From positions 62,001 to 126,000 of the forward strand of contig NZ_QKSD01000007.1 of NCBI RefSeq assembly GCF_003234085.1: a stretch of 64,000 nt of DNA, in the 5' to 3' direction. Below are positions 36,380 through 45,697 of the stretch, piece by piece. The stretch comes from Curtobacterium sp. MCPF17_052 (GTDB lineage Bacteria; Actinomycetota; Actinomycetes; Actinomycetales; Microbacteriaceae). Each line of letters starts with the position of its first letter. The stretch's first letter is position 1. Both the position numbers and the translations under genes were made by a program. The notes beneath the pieces were generated by a model that was given only the letters and a program-made list of their open reading frames with translations, was not told the DNA's origin and did not search any database.

Positions 36380-37755
36380 CAGTGGGCCCCGTCGAGGACG
36401 GTGACCGCCGTGCCGGTCGCGGGGTGCCCCTCCCGGCCGACGACCCGACCGTCCGTCGTGATCGCGCGCACCGCGGCGAATCCACGCTCGAGGTCGCGGA
36501 GCAGGTCGGCGGCGTCCTCGATGCCGATCGACAGGCGCACGAGCCCGTCGTCGATGCCCTGCGCCGCCCGCTCGGCGGCCGTGCGCCCGGCGTGCGTCGT
36601 CGTCGCCGGGTGCAGCACCAGCGACCGCACGTCGCCCAGGTGGGTCATCCGGCTGAACAGCTCGACCGCGTCGATGAACGCGTGCGCGGCCGGCTCGCCG
36701 CCGGCGAGCGTGAACGCGAAGACGGAACCGGCTCCGCGCGGCAGGTAGCGCTGGGCGAGGTCGTGGTACGGACTGGAGGCCAGACCCGCGTGGTCGACAC
36801 TCGTCACCTCGGGCTGCGCCTCCAGCCAGGTCGCGACCGTCAGCGCGTTCGCCACGTGCCGCTCCACGCGGAGCGACAGCGTCTCGATGCCCTGGCGGAG
36901 GAGGAACGCGTTGAACGGCGAGGGGGTCGGTCCGATGCGGGAGGCGACGACGTCGCGCGCGTAGGCGAGGAAGGCACCGGTGCCGGCACGGTCGACGTAG
37001 CTTGCGCCGCCGAGGGCACGGTCGGGCTGGGTGAGGTGCGGCCAGCGCTCCGGGTTCGCGGTCCAGTCGAACCGGCCGCCGTCCACGACGACCCCGCCGA
37101 GGCCGGCCCCGTGCCCGGAGAGGAACTTCGAGGCGGAGTGGATGACGATGTCGGCTCCGTGCTCGACGGGCTGCACGAGGTACGGCGTCGCGAGGGTGTT
37201 GTCGACGACGAGCGGGACACCGGCGCGATGGGCCACCTCGGCGACGCCGGTGATGTCGAGCACGTCGTTCTTCGGGTTCGGGATCGACTCGGCGAAGAAC
37301 AGCTTGGTCTCGGGCCGGACGGCTGCAGCCCAGGCCTCGAGGTCTCGTGCGTCGGTGACGAAGTCGACCTGGATGCCGAGCCGGCCGAGGTTCTGCAGCA
37401 GCAGGCCGCGGGTGCCCTCGTAGATGCTCGCGGCGCTGACGACGTGGTCCCCGGCGGCGAGGAGCCCGAGGAACGCGACCGTCGCGGCCGCCTGACCGCT
37501 GCTCACCAGGATCGCGTCGGCGCCCCGCTCGAGGAGGGCGACGCGTCGCTCGACGTCGGCGTTCGTCGGGTTGCCGAGCCGGGTGTACGTGTAGCCGTCG
37601 TCGGTCCCGGCGAACCGGTCGCGGGCCTGGGCGGCGTCGTCGAACAGGAAGCCGGAGGACATGTGGATCGCGGGCACCCGTGCACCGTGGGCGGTGTCGG
37701 GCATGAAACCGCCGTGCACCTGCTCGGTCGCGAAACCGGGTCGTTCGTCCGTCAT
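36379..37755 (-). CDS. O-acetylhomoserine sulfhydrylase-type PLP enzyme
   Basis: 458 residues. Cys/Met metabolism PLP family: FATEQVHGGFMPD, the YTYTRLGNPTNADVERR motif, SSGQAAATVAFL, NPKNDVLDI, VVDNTLATPYL and the cofactor Lys in HSASKFLSGHGAGLGG. Length and insert match MetY (O-acetylhomoserine plus sulfide to homocysteine) rather than cystathionine gamma-synthase. First gene of a two-gene operon with the flavin monooxygenase: release of inorganic sulfur and its assimilation could be linked. The start is the first ATG in a GC-rich leader, with GGAGG about 10 nt upstream. Confidence 0.88.
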   Translation of the reverse strand: MTDERPGFATEQVHGGFMPDTAHGARVPAIHMSSGFLFDDAAQARDRFAGTDDGYTYTRLGNPTNADVERRVALLERGADAILVSSGQAAATVAFLGLLAAGDHVVSAASIYEGTRGLLLQNLGRLGIQVDFVTDARDLEAWAAAVRPETKLFFAESIPNPKNDVLDITGVAEVAHRAGVPLVVDNTLATPYLVQPVEHGADIVIHSASKFLSGHGAGLGGVVVDGGRFDWTANPERWPHLTQPDRALGGASYVDRAGTGAFLAYARDVVASRIGPTPSPFNAFLLRQGIETLSLRVERHVANALTVATWLEAQPEVTSVDHAGLASSPYHDLAQRYLPRGAGSVFAFTLAGGEPAAHAFIDAVELFSRMTHLGDVRSLVLHPATTTHAGRTAAERAAQGIDDGLVRLSIGIEDAADLLRDLERGFAAVRAITTDGRVVGREGHPATGTAVTVLDGAH

Positions 37756-38079
37756 GCGTCCACCTCCGTGCCGGGTCGTCCGGCCGCTCCCGCGTCCGGT
37801 CGTTGCCGTACTCTCGCAGGCTCGGCATGGTCGCGGGCCGATTGCGGCGTCGGGTTACGGAGCGGGACGTGGTGCGGCCGCCGACCGTCCGGCGGCGACG
37901 CGCAGCACGACCGCGAGTCGCCCGGCGGATCCGGACGCGGGCCGTGCGGGCACTGCGTCGCCCGGGAACGACCGGACGTCGTCGCTCTCGGCGCCGGCCG
38001 CCACCGTGCTGTCCACGCGATCGGTCGCCAGGAAGCCGACGCCCCGGTGCGTCGCAGGTCCTGGCCTCCGTCGTGCCAG
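37756..38079. other. 324-bp region without a recognised gene
   Basis: Between the sulfhydrylase start and the M50B stop. No coding frame has a credible start plus homology. In the frame of the peptidase, 80 open codons follow its stop, but they look like chance in this base composition. I looked for a SAM-type riboswitch ahead of the sulfhydrylase gene and saw none of its conserved segments. Confidence 0.5.
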
Positions 38080-38799
38080 CTAGGTGCCGAGGAGGGCGCG
38101 GACGCCGGTGAGGACGGTGTCGCCGACGGCGAGCAGCGGCCCCCGGGCAGCCCACACGGCGACCCCGTTCACGGCGAGGAACAGCACGAACCAGACGACC
38201 GCGGGCAGGTGCATCTCGGCCGCTGCGATGTGGAAGTCGGTCTGCACCCGCGCCCCGGTGAGGAGCCACCGGACGACCTGCACGAGCGAGCGGAGCCCGT
38301 CGACGAGGAGCGCGGCACCGAGGGCGGCCACCACGAGGAGGGTGAGGTCCGACGGGCGGACGGCGACCCAGACGGCGAGCGCGTCGAACCCGATCACCAC
38401 GAGCAGCCCGAACCAGTTCCGGACGAACAGCAGGGCGACCAGGCCGACGACGCCGAGCACGGCGACGGGCAGCCACGGCGAACCGACGACGGCGCCGGTG
38501 ACGAGCAGCACACCGGCCCAGATCGGTGCGCTGTAGCCGGCGAAGAGGTTGAGCAGCCGCACCAGCCAGCGGATGCCGCCGGGGACCCGTCCGAGCTGGA
38601 CCCAGGCTTCCCCGGAGCCGTCCGGGTGCAGGTCGATGCGTCGGATGCGGCCGCCGAAGGGGACGACGACGACGCAGTGCCCGACCTCGTGCACGATCGT
38701 CGCGGCCAGGCGGGCGACCCGACCGAGGAACGGCACGAGGGGGAGCACGGCGCCGATGAGCAGGGCACCGAAGACGGCGGATGCGGGCAGGGAGGTCAA
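38080..38799 (-). CDS. M50B-like membrane peptidase
   Basis: 239 residues, about six membrane spans. The zinc motif HEVGH (TIVHEVGHCVVVVPFGGRI) lies after TM1, and a second region FAGYSAPIWAGVLL follows, as in the Peptidase_M50B family. Substrate unknown. The start at 38799 is a TTG; no ATG or GTG lies close in this frame, so the exact start is uncertain. Between the lipoprotein gene and the sulfhydrylase gene on the same strand. Confidence 0.8.
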   Translation of the reverse strand: MTSLPASAVFGALLIGAVLPLVPFLGRVARLAATIVHEVGHCVVVVPFGGRIRRIDLHPDGSGEAWVQLGRVPGGIRWLVRLLNLFAGYSAPIWAGVLLVTGAVVGSPWLPVAVLGVVGLVALLFVRNWFGLLVVIGFDALAVWVAVRPSDLTLLVVAALGAALLVDGLRSLVQVVRWLLTGARVQTDFHIAAAEMHLPAVVWFVLFLAVNGVAVWAARGPLLAVGDTVLTGVRALLGT

Positions 38800-38837
38800 G
38801 CCGACATCGTCGCAGACCGTCCTCAGCGGTTCACTGG

Positions 38838-38864
38838 GAGCACACCCCTCTCAGGAGTGTGCTC
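38838..38864 (-). terminator. Hairpin after the lipoprotein gene
   Basis: Stem gagcacac (38838-38845) / gtgtgctc (38857-38864) between the stop at 38878 and the next minus-strand start. No T-run; probably a weak terminator of the polysaccharide operon. Confidence 0.5.
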
Positions 38865-38877
38865 GTGGCAGGTGCGC

Positions 38878-39690
38878 TCACTGCGACACCTGGCTGGTCG
38901 TGACGATGCGGCGCCACGGTCCGTTCGGGACCTTGTCGGCCTCGACGAACCGCCAGCTCACCCGGTCGTCCTCGCCGTCGAGTTCGGCGTACCCGAGACA
39001 GCCGTTCAGCGCGGGGGAGACGTCGACCCCGGCACCGTTGTACCGCTTGTTGGCCGGTCGCTCGTTGCCGGGGCCGAAGACGTAGGCGCTGTCGTGGTAG
39101 GTGCCGGGGCCGGCGTCCTGGACCTGGCCGTAGCAGGTCCGCCCGTCCTTGCTCAGCTGCACCCACCGGTTCTTGAGGTAGCTGAAGCCGTCGTCACCGC
39201 GGTGCTTCCGGTAGGCGGGGTCGCCCGCCCAGGGGACGACCCGGTCGCGGTCGCGGAACCCGGTGCGGTCGTTGACGTCGTCGTACGGGACGTCGAGGTA
39301 GAACGGGTTCTCCTTCGGCTTCATGTGCGTCGGGAAGTACCCGTTCGCGGCTCGGCGTCGTTCGGTCTGGCAGACACGCTCGACGATGACGCCGTCGCAG
39401 CCGCCGTAGCTGCCCTGCCAGTCGTCGTCGTAGGTGGAGTAGACCTGGCTGCCGTCGTCGGCGTCCGGGTCGAAGACCTCGCCGACCCAGAACGTGGTGG
39501 AGACGATCCTGGTGTGCCACGGGTAGGTGCGGGCCACCGCGCCCCCGCCGGAGGGACTGCCGCAGCCGGCGAGCACCGCGGCGAGCGCGAGTGTCCCGAC
39601 GAGTGCCGCAGCCGTGCGCGGACGCGCACCGCGGCCCCGGGAGCCGCGGGTGCGGGTCTCCCGGGGTCGGGGCTCGGGTGTCGTGCTCAC
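38878..39690 (-). CDS. Lipoprotein of unknown function in polysaccharide operon
   Basis: 270 residues from the GTG at 39690, one base after the deacetylase stop. A basic N-terminus leads to a lipoprotein signal ending LALAAVLAGCGS (Cys about residue 45). The mature part is rich in Tyr, Trp, Asp and Gly with conserved-looking pieces (YPWHTRIVSTTFWVGEVFDP, GGCDGVIV, PKENPFYLDVPYDDVND, DAGPGTYHDSAYVFG) and several Cys residues that may pair. It resembles secreted actinobacterial proteins of unknown role. As last gene of the operon it may act on or anchor the polymer. Confidence 0.78.
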   Translation of the reverse strand: MSTTPEPRPRETRTRGSRGRGARPRTAAALVGTLALAAVLAGCGSPSGGGAVARTYPWHTRIVSTTFWVGEVFDPDADDGSQVYSTYDDDWQGSYGGCDGVIVERVCQTERRRAANGYFPTHMKPKENPFYLDVPYDDVNDRTGFRDRDRVVPWAGDPAYRKHRGDDGFSYLKNRWVQLSKDGRTCYGQVQDAGPGTYHDSAYVFGPGNERPANKRYNGAGVDVSPALNGCLGYAELDGEDDRVSWRFVEADKVPNGPWRRIVTTSQVSQ

Positions 39691-39691
39691 G

Positions 39692-41284
39692 TCACCGGGC
39701 GATCGTGCCGGGCAGCGCCGACGACGCGGCGGCTGCAGAACCGGCAGGCGTGGACGGGGTGTCGAGCTGGCCGGGCATGCCCGACGTGTCGAGCTGCCCG
39801 AGGACCGCACGGGACCGGACGGTCAGGGCGTCCACGGCCGGGGCGATCCGGCTCACACTGCTGCTCGCCTTCGCCTTCGTCGTCGCGCTGTTCGTCGTCG
39901 TGGTGGTGGTCGCGAGCGGCGGGGCGCCGACGGTGTCGTACGCGGCGACGTCGTCGGTGGTCAGCGTGCCGTTCGAGAACAGGTTCAGGCCGAAGCTGAT
40001 CCCGTCGAACCCGGCCGGGATCTGGTCCGTCGTCCACACCGCCTGCGTCCACGTCGAGGCCGAGGCGTACCAGGGGCTCGACGTCCAGTAGTGCCAGGAG
40101 CCGGTCGTCGAGTCGCGCAGGTAGACGGTGAACTGCGTGACGGTGTTCGCCTTGTAGTACTCGCGGAGCGAGTACGTGTGGCCGGCGACCACGGTGGGGG
40201 CGCAGTCACCGAGGTCGAACGTCGGCAACCACTTGGCGTCACCGTCGACGTGGTCGCTCACGGTCAGCGACGTCGCCTTGGTGGTGGTGCCGGTGCGGCC
40301 CGGGGTGACGGTGCTGAACGCTGCCGTGTTCGAGCCGTACCCGCCGTACTGCCAGCACTTCTGGCCGCTCGGGCTGGTGGTGGAGGTCGTCTGGAAGGAC
40401 GGGTTCTGCACCGCGTTGACACCGGGGGCTGCGGGTCCCGGGACCGGGGACTGCACGACCGGCTGCACCGGGGTGCCGACGGCGTCGCCGACCGTCTTCA
40501 CGGTGGTGGCGTTCGCGGGGTCCGCGGAGTAGGCGGCGAGCCACTGGGCGAACTGTGCGAACAGCGCCGGCGAGGTCGTCGGGTCGAGCGAGGTGTCGTC
40601 GCTGATGTGGTGGAAGGTGAGCTGCACCCAGCCGCCCTTGTCGGTCTTCGCCTGGGTGACCTGCTGCTGCAGGTCGGCCAGGGTCCAGTTCGCCTCGACC
40701 TGGCTCGGTGCCCGGGTCAGCATGGCGTTCCGCGGCGGCAGGGTCTCCGCCGTGACGCAGCCGGCGCAGTCGTACGGTGTCCGGACGTCCCCGAGGCCAC
40801 GGGCACTGGTGTACCCGCAGGCGCGGACGGCGTCACGCGTCTTCGTGGTCGACTCCGCGAACGGGTAGGCGAAGCTCCGGACGGTGTAGCCCCATGACGA
40901 CAGCGTGGCACGGGACTGGCAGGCCTGCCGCTGTGCCTCGGCCTGGGACAGCGCGGACATGTCGGGGTGGGTGACGCTGTGCCCGCCGATCTCGTTGCCG
41001 GCCGCTGCCAGGGTGGCCAGGTCCGACTGCTGCATGTAGCCGGGGGCGTTGAGGTAGCCCGTGATGATGTAGAACGTGCCGGTCAGGCCGTTCTGCTGCA
41101 GCGCCTGCGCGGCCTGCATCTGGTCGGCGTCGCCGTCGTCGAAGGTCAGGCTGACCGTGACGGGCTTCGTGGCCGTCGCGGCGCGTGCCGGGGCTGCCCC
41201 GAGGAGGCCGGTGACGACGATCGCCACCGCCGCCAGGACGGCGAGGATCACCGTCAGACGGTTGAACGACTGGTCCTTGGTCAT
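39692..41284 (-). CDS. Secreted polysaccharide deacetylase (CE4) with C-terminal binding domain
   Basis: 530 residues. Signal peptide (about 1-36, ending APARA). The NodB/CE4 domain follows: TFDDGDADQ supplies the two Asp residues, GGHSVTHPDMS the two zinc His, then RSFAYPFAES and LTFHHISDD. The second half (about 290-450) is a carbohydrate-binding-like beta domain (NPSFQTTST, WQYGGYG, WYASASTWTQAVWTTDQIP), then an Ala/Thr/Ser-rich tail. CE4 enzymes remove acetyl groups from N-acetylglucosamine polymers or peptidoglycan. The start overlaps glmS (ATGA). Confidence 0.9.
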   Translation of the reverse strand: MTKDQSFNRLTVILAVLAAVAIVVTGLLGAAPARAATATKPVTVSLTFDDGDADQMQAAQALQQNGLTGTFYIITGYLNAPGYMQQSDLATLAAAGNEIGGHSVTHPDMSALSQAEAQRQACQSRATLSSWGYTVRSFAYPFAESTTKTRDAVRACGYTSARGLGDVRTPYDCAGCVTAETLPPRNAMLTRAPSQVEANWTLADLQQQVTQAKTDKGGWVQLTFHHISDDTSLDPTTSPALFAQFAQWLAAYSADPANATTVKTVGDAVGTPVQPVVQSPVPGPAAPGVNAVQNPSFQTTSTTSPSGQKCWQYGGYGSNTAAFSTVTPGRTGTTTKATSLTVSDHVDGDAKWLPTFDLGDCAPTVVAGHTYSLREYYKANTVTQFTVYLRDSTTGSWHYWTSSPWYASASTWTQAVWTTDQIPAGFDGISFGLNLFSNGTLTTDDVAAYDTVGAPPLATTTTTTNSATTKAKASSSVSRIAPAVDALTVRSRAVLGQLDTSGMPGQLDTPSTPAGSAAAASSALPGTIAR

Positions 41285-43110
41285 TCGACCGTCACCGACT
41301 TCGCGAGGTTGCGGGGCTTGTCCACGTCGCAGCCGAGTTGCAGCGCGAGCTCGCGGGCGAGCATCTGGAGGGGGACCACGGACTCGAGCGGCCCCCAGAG
41401 CGACATGCCCTGGTCGGTCACGTCGGTCCGTCGCGAGAGCAGCCGGCCGGCGTCGCGTCCGAGTGCGGGTACGTCGGCGCCGGCACCACCGATGGTGATG
41501 ACGAAGCCGCCGCGGGCACGGACCTCGGCGACGTTCGCCTGGATCTTGTGCTCGCCGTTGTCGACGACGACCACGGGGGTGCCGTCGGTGACGAGAGCGA
41601 GCGGACCGTGCTTCAGCTCACCGGCCGGGTAGGCCTCGGCCCACCGGTAGGAGAGCTCCTTGAGCTTCAGCGCACCCTCGGCGGCGAACGGGAGGCCCGC
41701 CCCACGTCCCAGGAACAGGAACCCGGAAGCGTCCCGCACGCTCGAGACGAGCAGCGGGATCCGGTCGAGCGACGCTTCGGCCGCACCGGCGAGGAGGCCG
41801 GGCAGCCGCTGCATGTCGCCGACGAGCGCCAGTGCCCGCGACCGGTCGATCCGGCCGGACGCCACGAGCGCCGAGATCATCGCCGAGACGCCGACGACGA
41901 CCTGCGCGGTGAACGTCTTCGTCGCGGCGACGCCGATCTCCGGCCCGGCGTGGCAGTCGAGCACCGCATCGGCTCGTCGGGCGAGCGAGGAGTGCAGGTT
42001 GTTCGTCAGCGCGAGCACCTGGTACCGGTCCGCGAACCGGTCGAGCGCACGGAGCACGTCCGCGGTCTCGCCGGACTGGCTGATCGCGACGACCAGCGTG
42101 CCCGGTGTCAGGACGGCCTGGTCGGCCTCGCTCGCGACGACGGTGTCGGTGGGGACGCCGCCGAGCCCGCGGAGCGCGGTCGCGATGACCTGCCCGGCGT
42201 TCAGCGACGTGCCGCACGCGACCACCGCGACGCGCTCGAACGACGCGAGCCCGAGGCCGCGCCACATGCTCCCGTCGACCGCACGACCGGCGATGCGGTC
42301 GAGGATCTCCGCCACGACGGCGGGCTGCTCCTCGATCTCCTTCGCCATGTGGTCGGTGTGGTCGCCGAGCTCGAGCGCCTCGGCGGCGAACGGCGACGGC
42401 GTCGCGAACGGCACCGCCACGACCTCCCCGCGGGACGACCAGGTCCAGCTCTCGCCGAGCTCGACGACGTCGCCGTCTCGGAGCGCGACGAACGTCTCGG
42501 CCCAGGTGGCGATCGCACCGATGTCGCTCGCGACGAAGTCACCGCGCGCGGCACGGGCCACCACGAGCGGGGACCGGTCGGCCGCGACGACCATCCGGCC
42601 GTCCCGGGCGTCGAGCACCACGATGGCCCAGGACCCCTCGAGCTGCGCGGTCGCGATCTGCACCGCGAGCATCAGGTCCGGGTCGACCGCCAGGGCACGC
42701 TCGACCAGGTGCGTGATGACCTCCGAGTCGACCTCGGACGCGAACACGTGCCCCTGGGCGCTCAGCTGCGCGCGGAGCAGGTCCGCGTTCTCGATGATGC
42801 CGTTGTGCACGACGCTGATCCGGCCGGAGCAGTCGGCGTGCGGGTGCGCGTTCGTCTCACGGACGGCGCCGTGCGTCGCCCAGCGGGTGTGTCCGATGCC
42901 GATGCCCGTGAACGGGTCACCGGAACGGGCGGCGACCAGCGTGCGCAGGTCGCCGACCCGGGACACCGAACGGATCGTCTCGGTGCGGCCGGTGCTGGTG
43001 CGCACGGCGATGCCGGCGGAGTCGTACCCGCGGTACTCCAGGCGCTCCAGGCCGTCCAGGAGGTACGGGGTGGCGTCGTCGGCAACCCGTGCCGCGATGA
43101 TGCCGCACAT
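41281..43110 (-). CDS. glmS: Glucosamine-fructose-6-phosphate aminotransferase
   Basis: 609 residues. The mature N-terminal Cys follows Met (MCGIIAARV) in the class II glutaminase domain (GHTRWATHGAV, SDIGAIA); two SIS domains follow (VACGTSLNAGQV, SQSGETADVLRAL), ending with DKPRNLAKSVTVE. It makes glucosamine-6-phosphate, the entry to UDP-GlcNAc. Set between an epimerase (2 nt upstream) and a deacetylase (overlap), it is probably a dedicated copy that feeds an aminosugar polymer; whether another glmS exists cannot be seen here. Confidence 0.94.
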   Translation of the reverse strand: MCGIIAARVADDATPYLLDGLERLEYRGYDSAGIAVRTSTGRTETIRSVSRVGDLRTLVAARSGDPFTGIGIGHTRWATHGAVRETNAHPHADCSGRISVVHNGIIENADLLRAQLSAQGHVFASEVDSEVITHLVERALAVDPDLMLAVQIATAQLEGSWAIVVLDARDGRMVVAADRSPLVVARAARGDFVASDIGAIATWAETFVALRDGDVVELGESWTWSSRGEVVAVPFATPSPFAAEALELGDHTDHMAKEIEEQPAVVAEILDRIAGRAVDGSMWRGLGLASFERVAVVACGTSLNAGQVIATALRGLGGVPTDTVVASEADQAVLTPGTLVVAISQSGETADVLRALDRFADRYQVLALTNNLHSSLARRADAVLDCHAGPEIGVAATKTFTAQVVVGVSAMISALVASGRIDRSRALALVGDMQRLPGLLAGAAEASLDRIPLLVSSVRDASGFLFLGRGAGLPFAAEGALKLKELSYRWAEAYPAGELKHGPLALVTDGTPVVVVDNGEHKIQANVAEVRARGGFVITIGGAGADVPALGRDAGRLLSRRTDVTDQGMSLWGPLESVVPLQMLARELALQLGCDVDKPRNLAKSVTVE

Positions 43111-43112
43111 GT

Positions 43113-44132
43113 TCAGACCACCGCCGTCGCACCGGCCGACGCGCTGGCCACGGCGGCGGAGGAGTCGGCCGTCCGGGTCCGGACGTCCTCGGCGACCAAC
43201 CGGACCACGGCCTCCAGGGGGGTCACCGGGGCGAACCCGACGGCGGCCTTGGCGCGGGTGTTGTCCGGGACACGACGACGCATGTCCTCGTAGCCCTCGC
43301 CGTACGCCTCGTCGTAGGGGACGTAGGTGATCCGGCTGTCCGAGCCGGTGATGTCGATGACGAGCTCCGCGAGTTCAGCGATGCTGATCTCGCGCTCGCC
43401 GCCGAGGTTGAACGCCTCGCCGTAGGCCTCCTCGTGCTCGATGAGCGCGACCATCGCGGGGACCACGTCGCCGACGAAGGAGAAGCAGCGCGACTGGACG
43501 CCGTCGCCGTAGACGGTCAGCGGTTCGCCGCGGACGGCCTGGCCGACCAGGTTCGGGACGACCATGCCGTAGCGGCCGGTCTGGCGCGGGCCGACGGTGT
43601 TGAACGGACGGGCGATGGCGACGCGCAGGCCGTACTCCTTGAAGTAGGCGTGCGCGAAGGCCTCGTCGATGCCCTTCGCCGCGGCGTACGTCCAGCGGGC
43701 CACGAGCGGCGAACCGAGGACGCGGTCGGCGGTCTCGTGCAGCGCGTCGGCGGTGTTCTTGCCGTAGATCTCGCTCGTCGAGACGAGGAGCAGCTTGGCG
43801 CCGGCGGCCACACAGGCGTCCAGGACGTTCTCGCTGCCGTGGATGTTCGTGCGGAGCCCCTGCAGCGGGTGGTCCACGATGAGCTTCACACCGACCGCGG
43901 CGGCCAGGTGGAACACCCGGTCCGACCCGGCGACCAGTTCGGTGACGAGCGCACGGTCGAGGATGCTGCCCTCGACGACGCGCAGCCGGTCGTGTCCGGC
44001 CACGGCGGCCAGGTTGTCGGCACGACCGGTGGAGAAGTCGTCGAGGACGACGACGTCGTCGCCGTCGGCGAGCAGGCGTTCGACGAGGTGGCTGCCGATG
44101 AACCCGGCGCCTCCGGTGACGATGGACTTCAT
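43113..44132 (-). CDS. NAD-dependent nucleotide-sugar epimerase/dehydratase (SDR)
   Basis: 339 residues. Extended SDR: GGAGFIGSHLVERL for NAD, the SxnYxxxK-type active site seen as STSEIYGKN and TYAAAKGIDE, and RPFNTVGPRQTGRYGM typical of UDP-sugar epimerases and decarboxylases. Substrate probably a UDP-hexose or UDP-N-acetylhexosamine. 11 nt after the dehydrogenase gene, 2 nt before glmS: same operon. Confidence 0.87.
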   Translation of the reverse strand: MKSIVTGGAGFIGSHLVERLLADGDDVVVLDDFSTGRADNLAAVAGHDRLRVVEGSILDRALVTELVAGSDRVFHLAAAVGVKLIVDHPLQGLRTNIHGSENVLDACVAAGAKLLLVSTSEIYGKNTADALHETADRVLGSPLVARWTYAAAKGIDEAFAHAYFKEYGLRVAIARPFNTVGPRQTGRYGMVVPNLVGQAVRGEPLTVYGDGVQSRCFSFVGDVVPAMVALIEHEEAYGEAFNLGGEREISIAELAELVIDITGSDSRITYVPYDEAYGEGYEDMRRRVPDNTRAKAAVGFAPVTPLEAVVRLVAEDVRTRTADSSAAVASASAGATAVV

Positions 44133-44143
44133 GGCGTTCCCTT

Positions 44144-45556
44144 TCAGAGGAGGATGCGGCCGGTGAGGTCCGCAGCCCGGTAGGTGGTGTCGATCACGAG
44201 CTGCTCGCCGGTGATCCAGGACAGGTCGGCGTCACTGTGCCGGGTGTGCAGGAGCACGACGTCCGCGCCGAAGGCGGCCTCGTCGACGACGTCGTCGAGG
44301 ACGGTGCCGTCGTGCAGGCGGACGGAGTCGAAGCGGTGGTCCGCGAACCCGACGTCGGCACCGGCGGCGAGCAGGCCCTCGAGGATCTCGAGCGCGGGCG
44401 ACTCGCGGAGGTCGGCGACGTCGCGCTTGTACGCGATGCCGACGACGAGCACCCGGGCGCCGCGGAGACCACGGCCGGCGTCCGAGAGGACCTCACGGGT
44501 GCGGTCGACGACGCGACCCGGACGGGCTGCGATCTCGGTCATCGCCTGGGTGATCATCGGCGCTGCCTGCCGGTCCGCCTTGAGCTGCCAGAGCAGGTAG
44601 TGCGGGTCGCAGGGGATGCAGTGGCCGCCGACGCCCGGGCCCGGCATGAACGCCATGAACCCGTACGGCTTGGTCGCCGCGGCGTCCACGACGTCCGCCA
44701 CGTCGATGCCCATCGTGCGGCAGATGTCCGAGAACTCGTTCGCCAGCGCGATGTTCACGGCGCGGAACGTGTTCTCGAGGAGCTTCGTCATCTCCGCCGC
44801 GGCGAGCGAGGGAACGCGGTGCACCCGGGCGTAGCGGCCGAGCATCTCGTCCGCGATCTCCGCACACTCCGGCGTCGCGGCACCGAGGACGCGGGGGACG
44901 TCCTCGTGCGCGACCGAGGCGTTGCCCGGGTCGATGCGCTCCGGGCTGAACGCGACGAACACGTCCTTGCCCGGCAGCAGCCCGCGCTCGGTGAGGGGCT
45001 GCACGAGCAGGTCGTCGGTGCACCCGACGTAGGTGGTGCTCGTCAGCATGAGGAGCTGCCCGGGGACGGCGTGCTCGACGACCGTCGCCGCGGCGCCGCG
45101 GAGGATCGCGAGGTCCGGGACCAGGTACTCGTCGACGGGCGTCGGCACGCACACGATCACGGCCGCGGCACGTGCCAGCATCGAGGGGTCGTCGGTGAGG
45201 ACGAAGTCGTCCGCCAGGAACGCCGACTCCAGACGCACCCGGTCGTCCTCGAGCAGGTCGGCGCCGCGGGACCGGATCGTCTCCAGGCGACGCTGCGACA
45301 CGTCCAGGCCGATCACCGAGGTGCCCGAGTGGTGGTACGCCAGGGCGGTCGGCAGCCCGACGTAGCCGAGGCCCACGATCGCCACGTCGAACTCGAAACC
45401 ACGGGTACCGCCAGCCGCGGTGGTGCCGTCGGTGCCCGGCACGCTGCGGTGCAGGGAAGCGGGGACGTCCGGGGACGTCGGGACGGCCGACGTCGACGGA
45501 GCGACCGGCGACGTGCGGACCGACAGCGCGTCGGACGGCGATGGTGCGATGGACAT
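44144..45556 (-). CDS. Nucleotide-sugar dehydrogenase (UDP-ManNAc/UDP-GlcNAc type)
   Basis: 470 residues from the ATG at 45556, which has GAGGGGA upstream; an in-frame GTG at 45583 has none. After a Ser/Thr-rich 60-residue N-terminus: VAIVGLGYVGLPTALAY for NAD, VCVPTPVDE, FSPERIDPGN, AEMTKLLENTFRAVNIALAN, and the active Cys in GVGGHCIPCDPHYLLW. The HCIPCDP form is typical of WecC/WbpA enzymes that make UDP-N-acetyl-hexosaminuronic acids. First gene of the operon, so the polymer may contain uronic acid. Confidence 0.9.
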   Translation of the reverse strand: MSIAPSPSDALSVRTSPVAPSTSAVPTSPDVPASLHRSVPGTDGTTAAGGTRGFEFDVAIVGLGYVGLPTALAYHHSGTSVIGLDVSQRRLETIRSRGADLLEDDRVRLESAFLADDFVLTDDPSMLARAAAVIVCVPTPVDEYLVPDLAILRGAAATVVEHAVPGQLLMLTSTTYVGCTDDLLVQPLTERGLLPGKDVFVAFSPERIDPGNASVAHEDVPRVLGAATPECAEIADEMLGRYARVHRVPSLAAAEMTKLLENTFRAVNIALANEFSDICRTMGIDVADVVDAAATKPYGFMAFMPGPGVGGHCIPCDPHYLLWQLKADRQAAPMITQAMTEIAARPGRVVDRTREVLSDAGRGLRGARVLVVGIAYKRDVADLRESPALEILEGLLAAGADVGFADHRFDSVRLHDGTVLDDVVDEAAFGADVVLLHTRHSDADLSWITGEQLVIDTTYRAADLTGRILL

Positions 45557-45610
45557 GCGGGTTCCCCTCGGGTCGGGACACAACCGGGAGGGTCGTCCCG
45601 GCAGGCACCG

Positions 45611-45697
45611 ACCGCCGTCGGGTGGACCGCGGGATCAGGTGGGCCTCGTCCGGGCCGTCGTCCGTCCCCGGATCAGGCGGGGACGGACGACGGCGGT
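45611..45697 (-). promoter_or_regulatory. Alternative RNA stems in the leader of the dehydrogenase operon
   Basis: On the minus-strand transcript, segment A (45697-45679) can pair with B (45669-45655; perfect 15-bp stem, ccgtcgtccgtcccc on the plus strand, 9-nt loop). The first ten bases of A (accgccgtcg) can instead pair with C (45620-45611, cgacggcggt). A cannot do both. C lies about 60 nt before the start codon. This is the form of an attenuator or riboregulator, without a recognised ligand motif or U-run. Confidence 0.45.

Noticed and set aside
37756..38079. Possible SAM riboswitch ahead of the O-acetylhomoserine sulfhydrylase gene
   Set aside because: None of the conserved SAM-I or SAM-IV core segments could be found on the minus strand.
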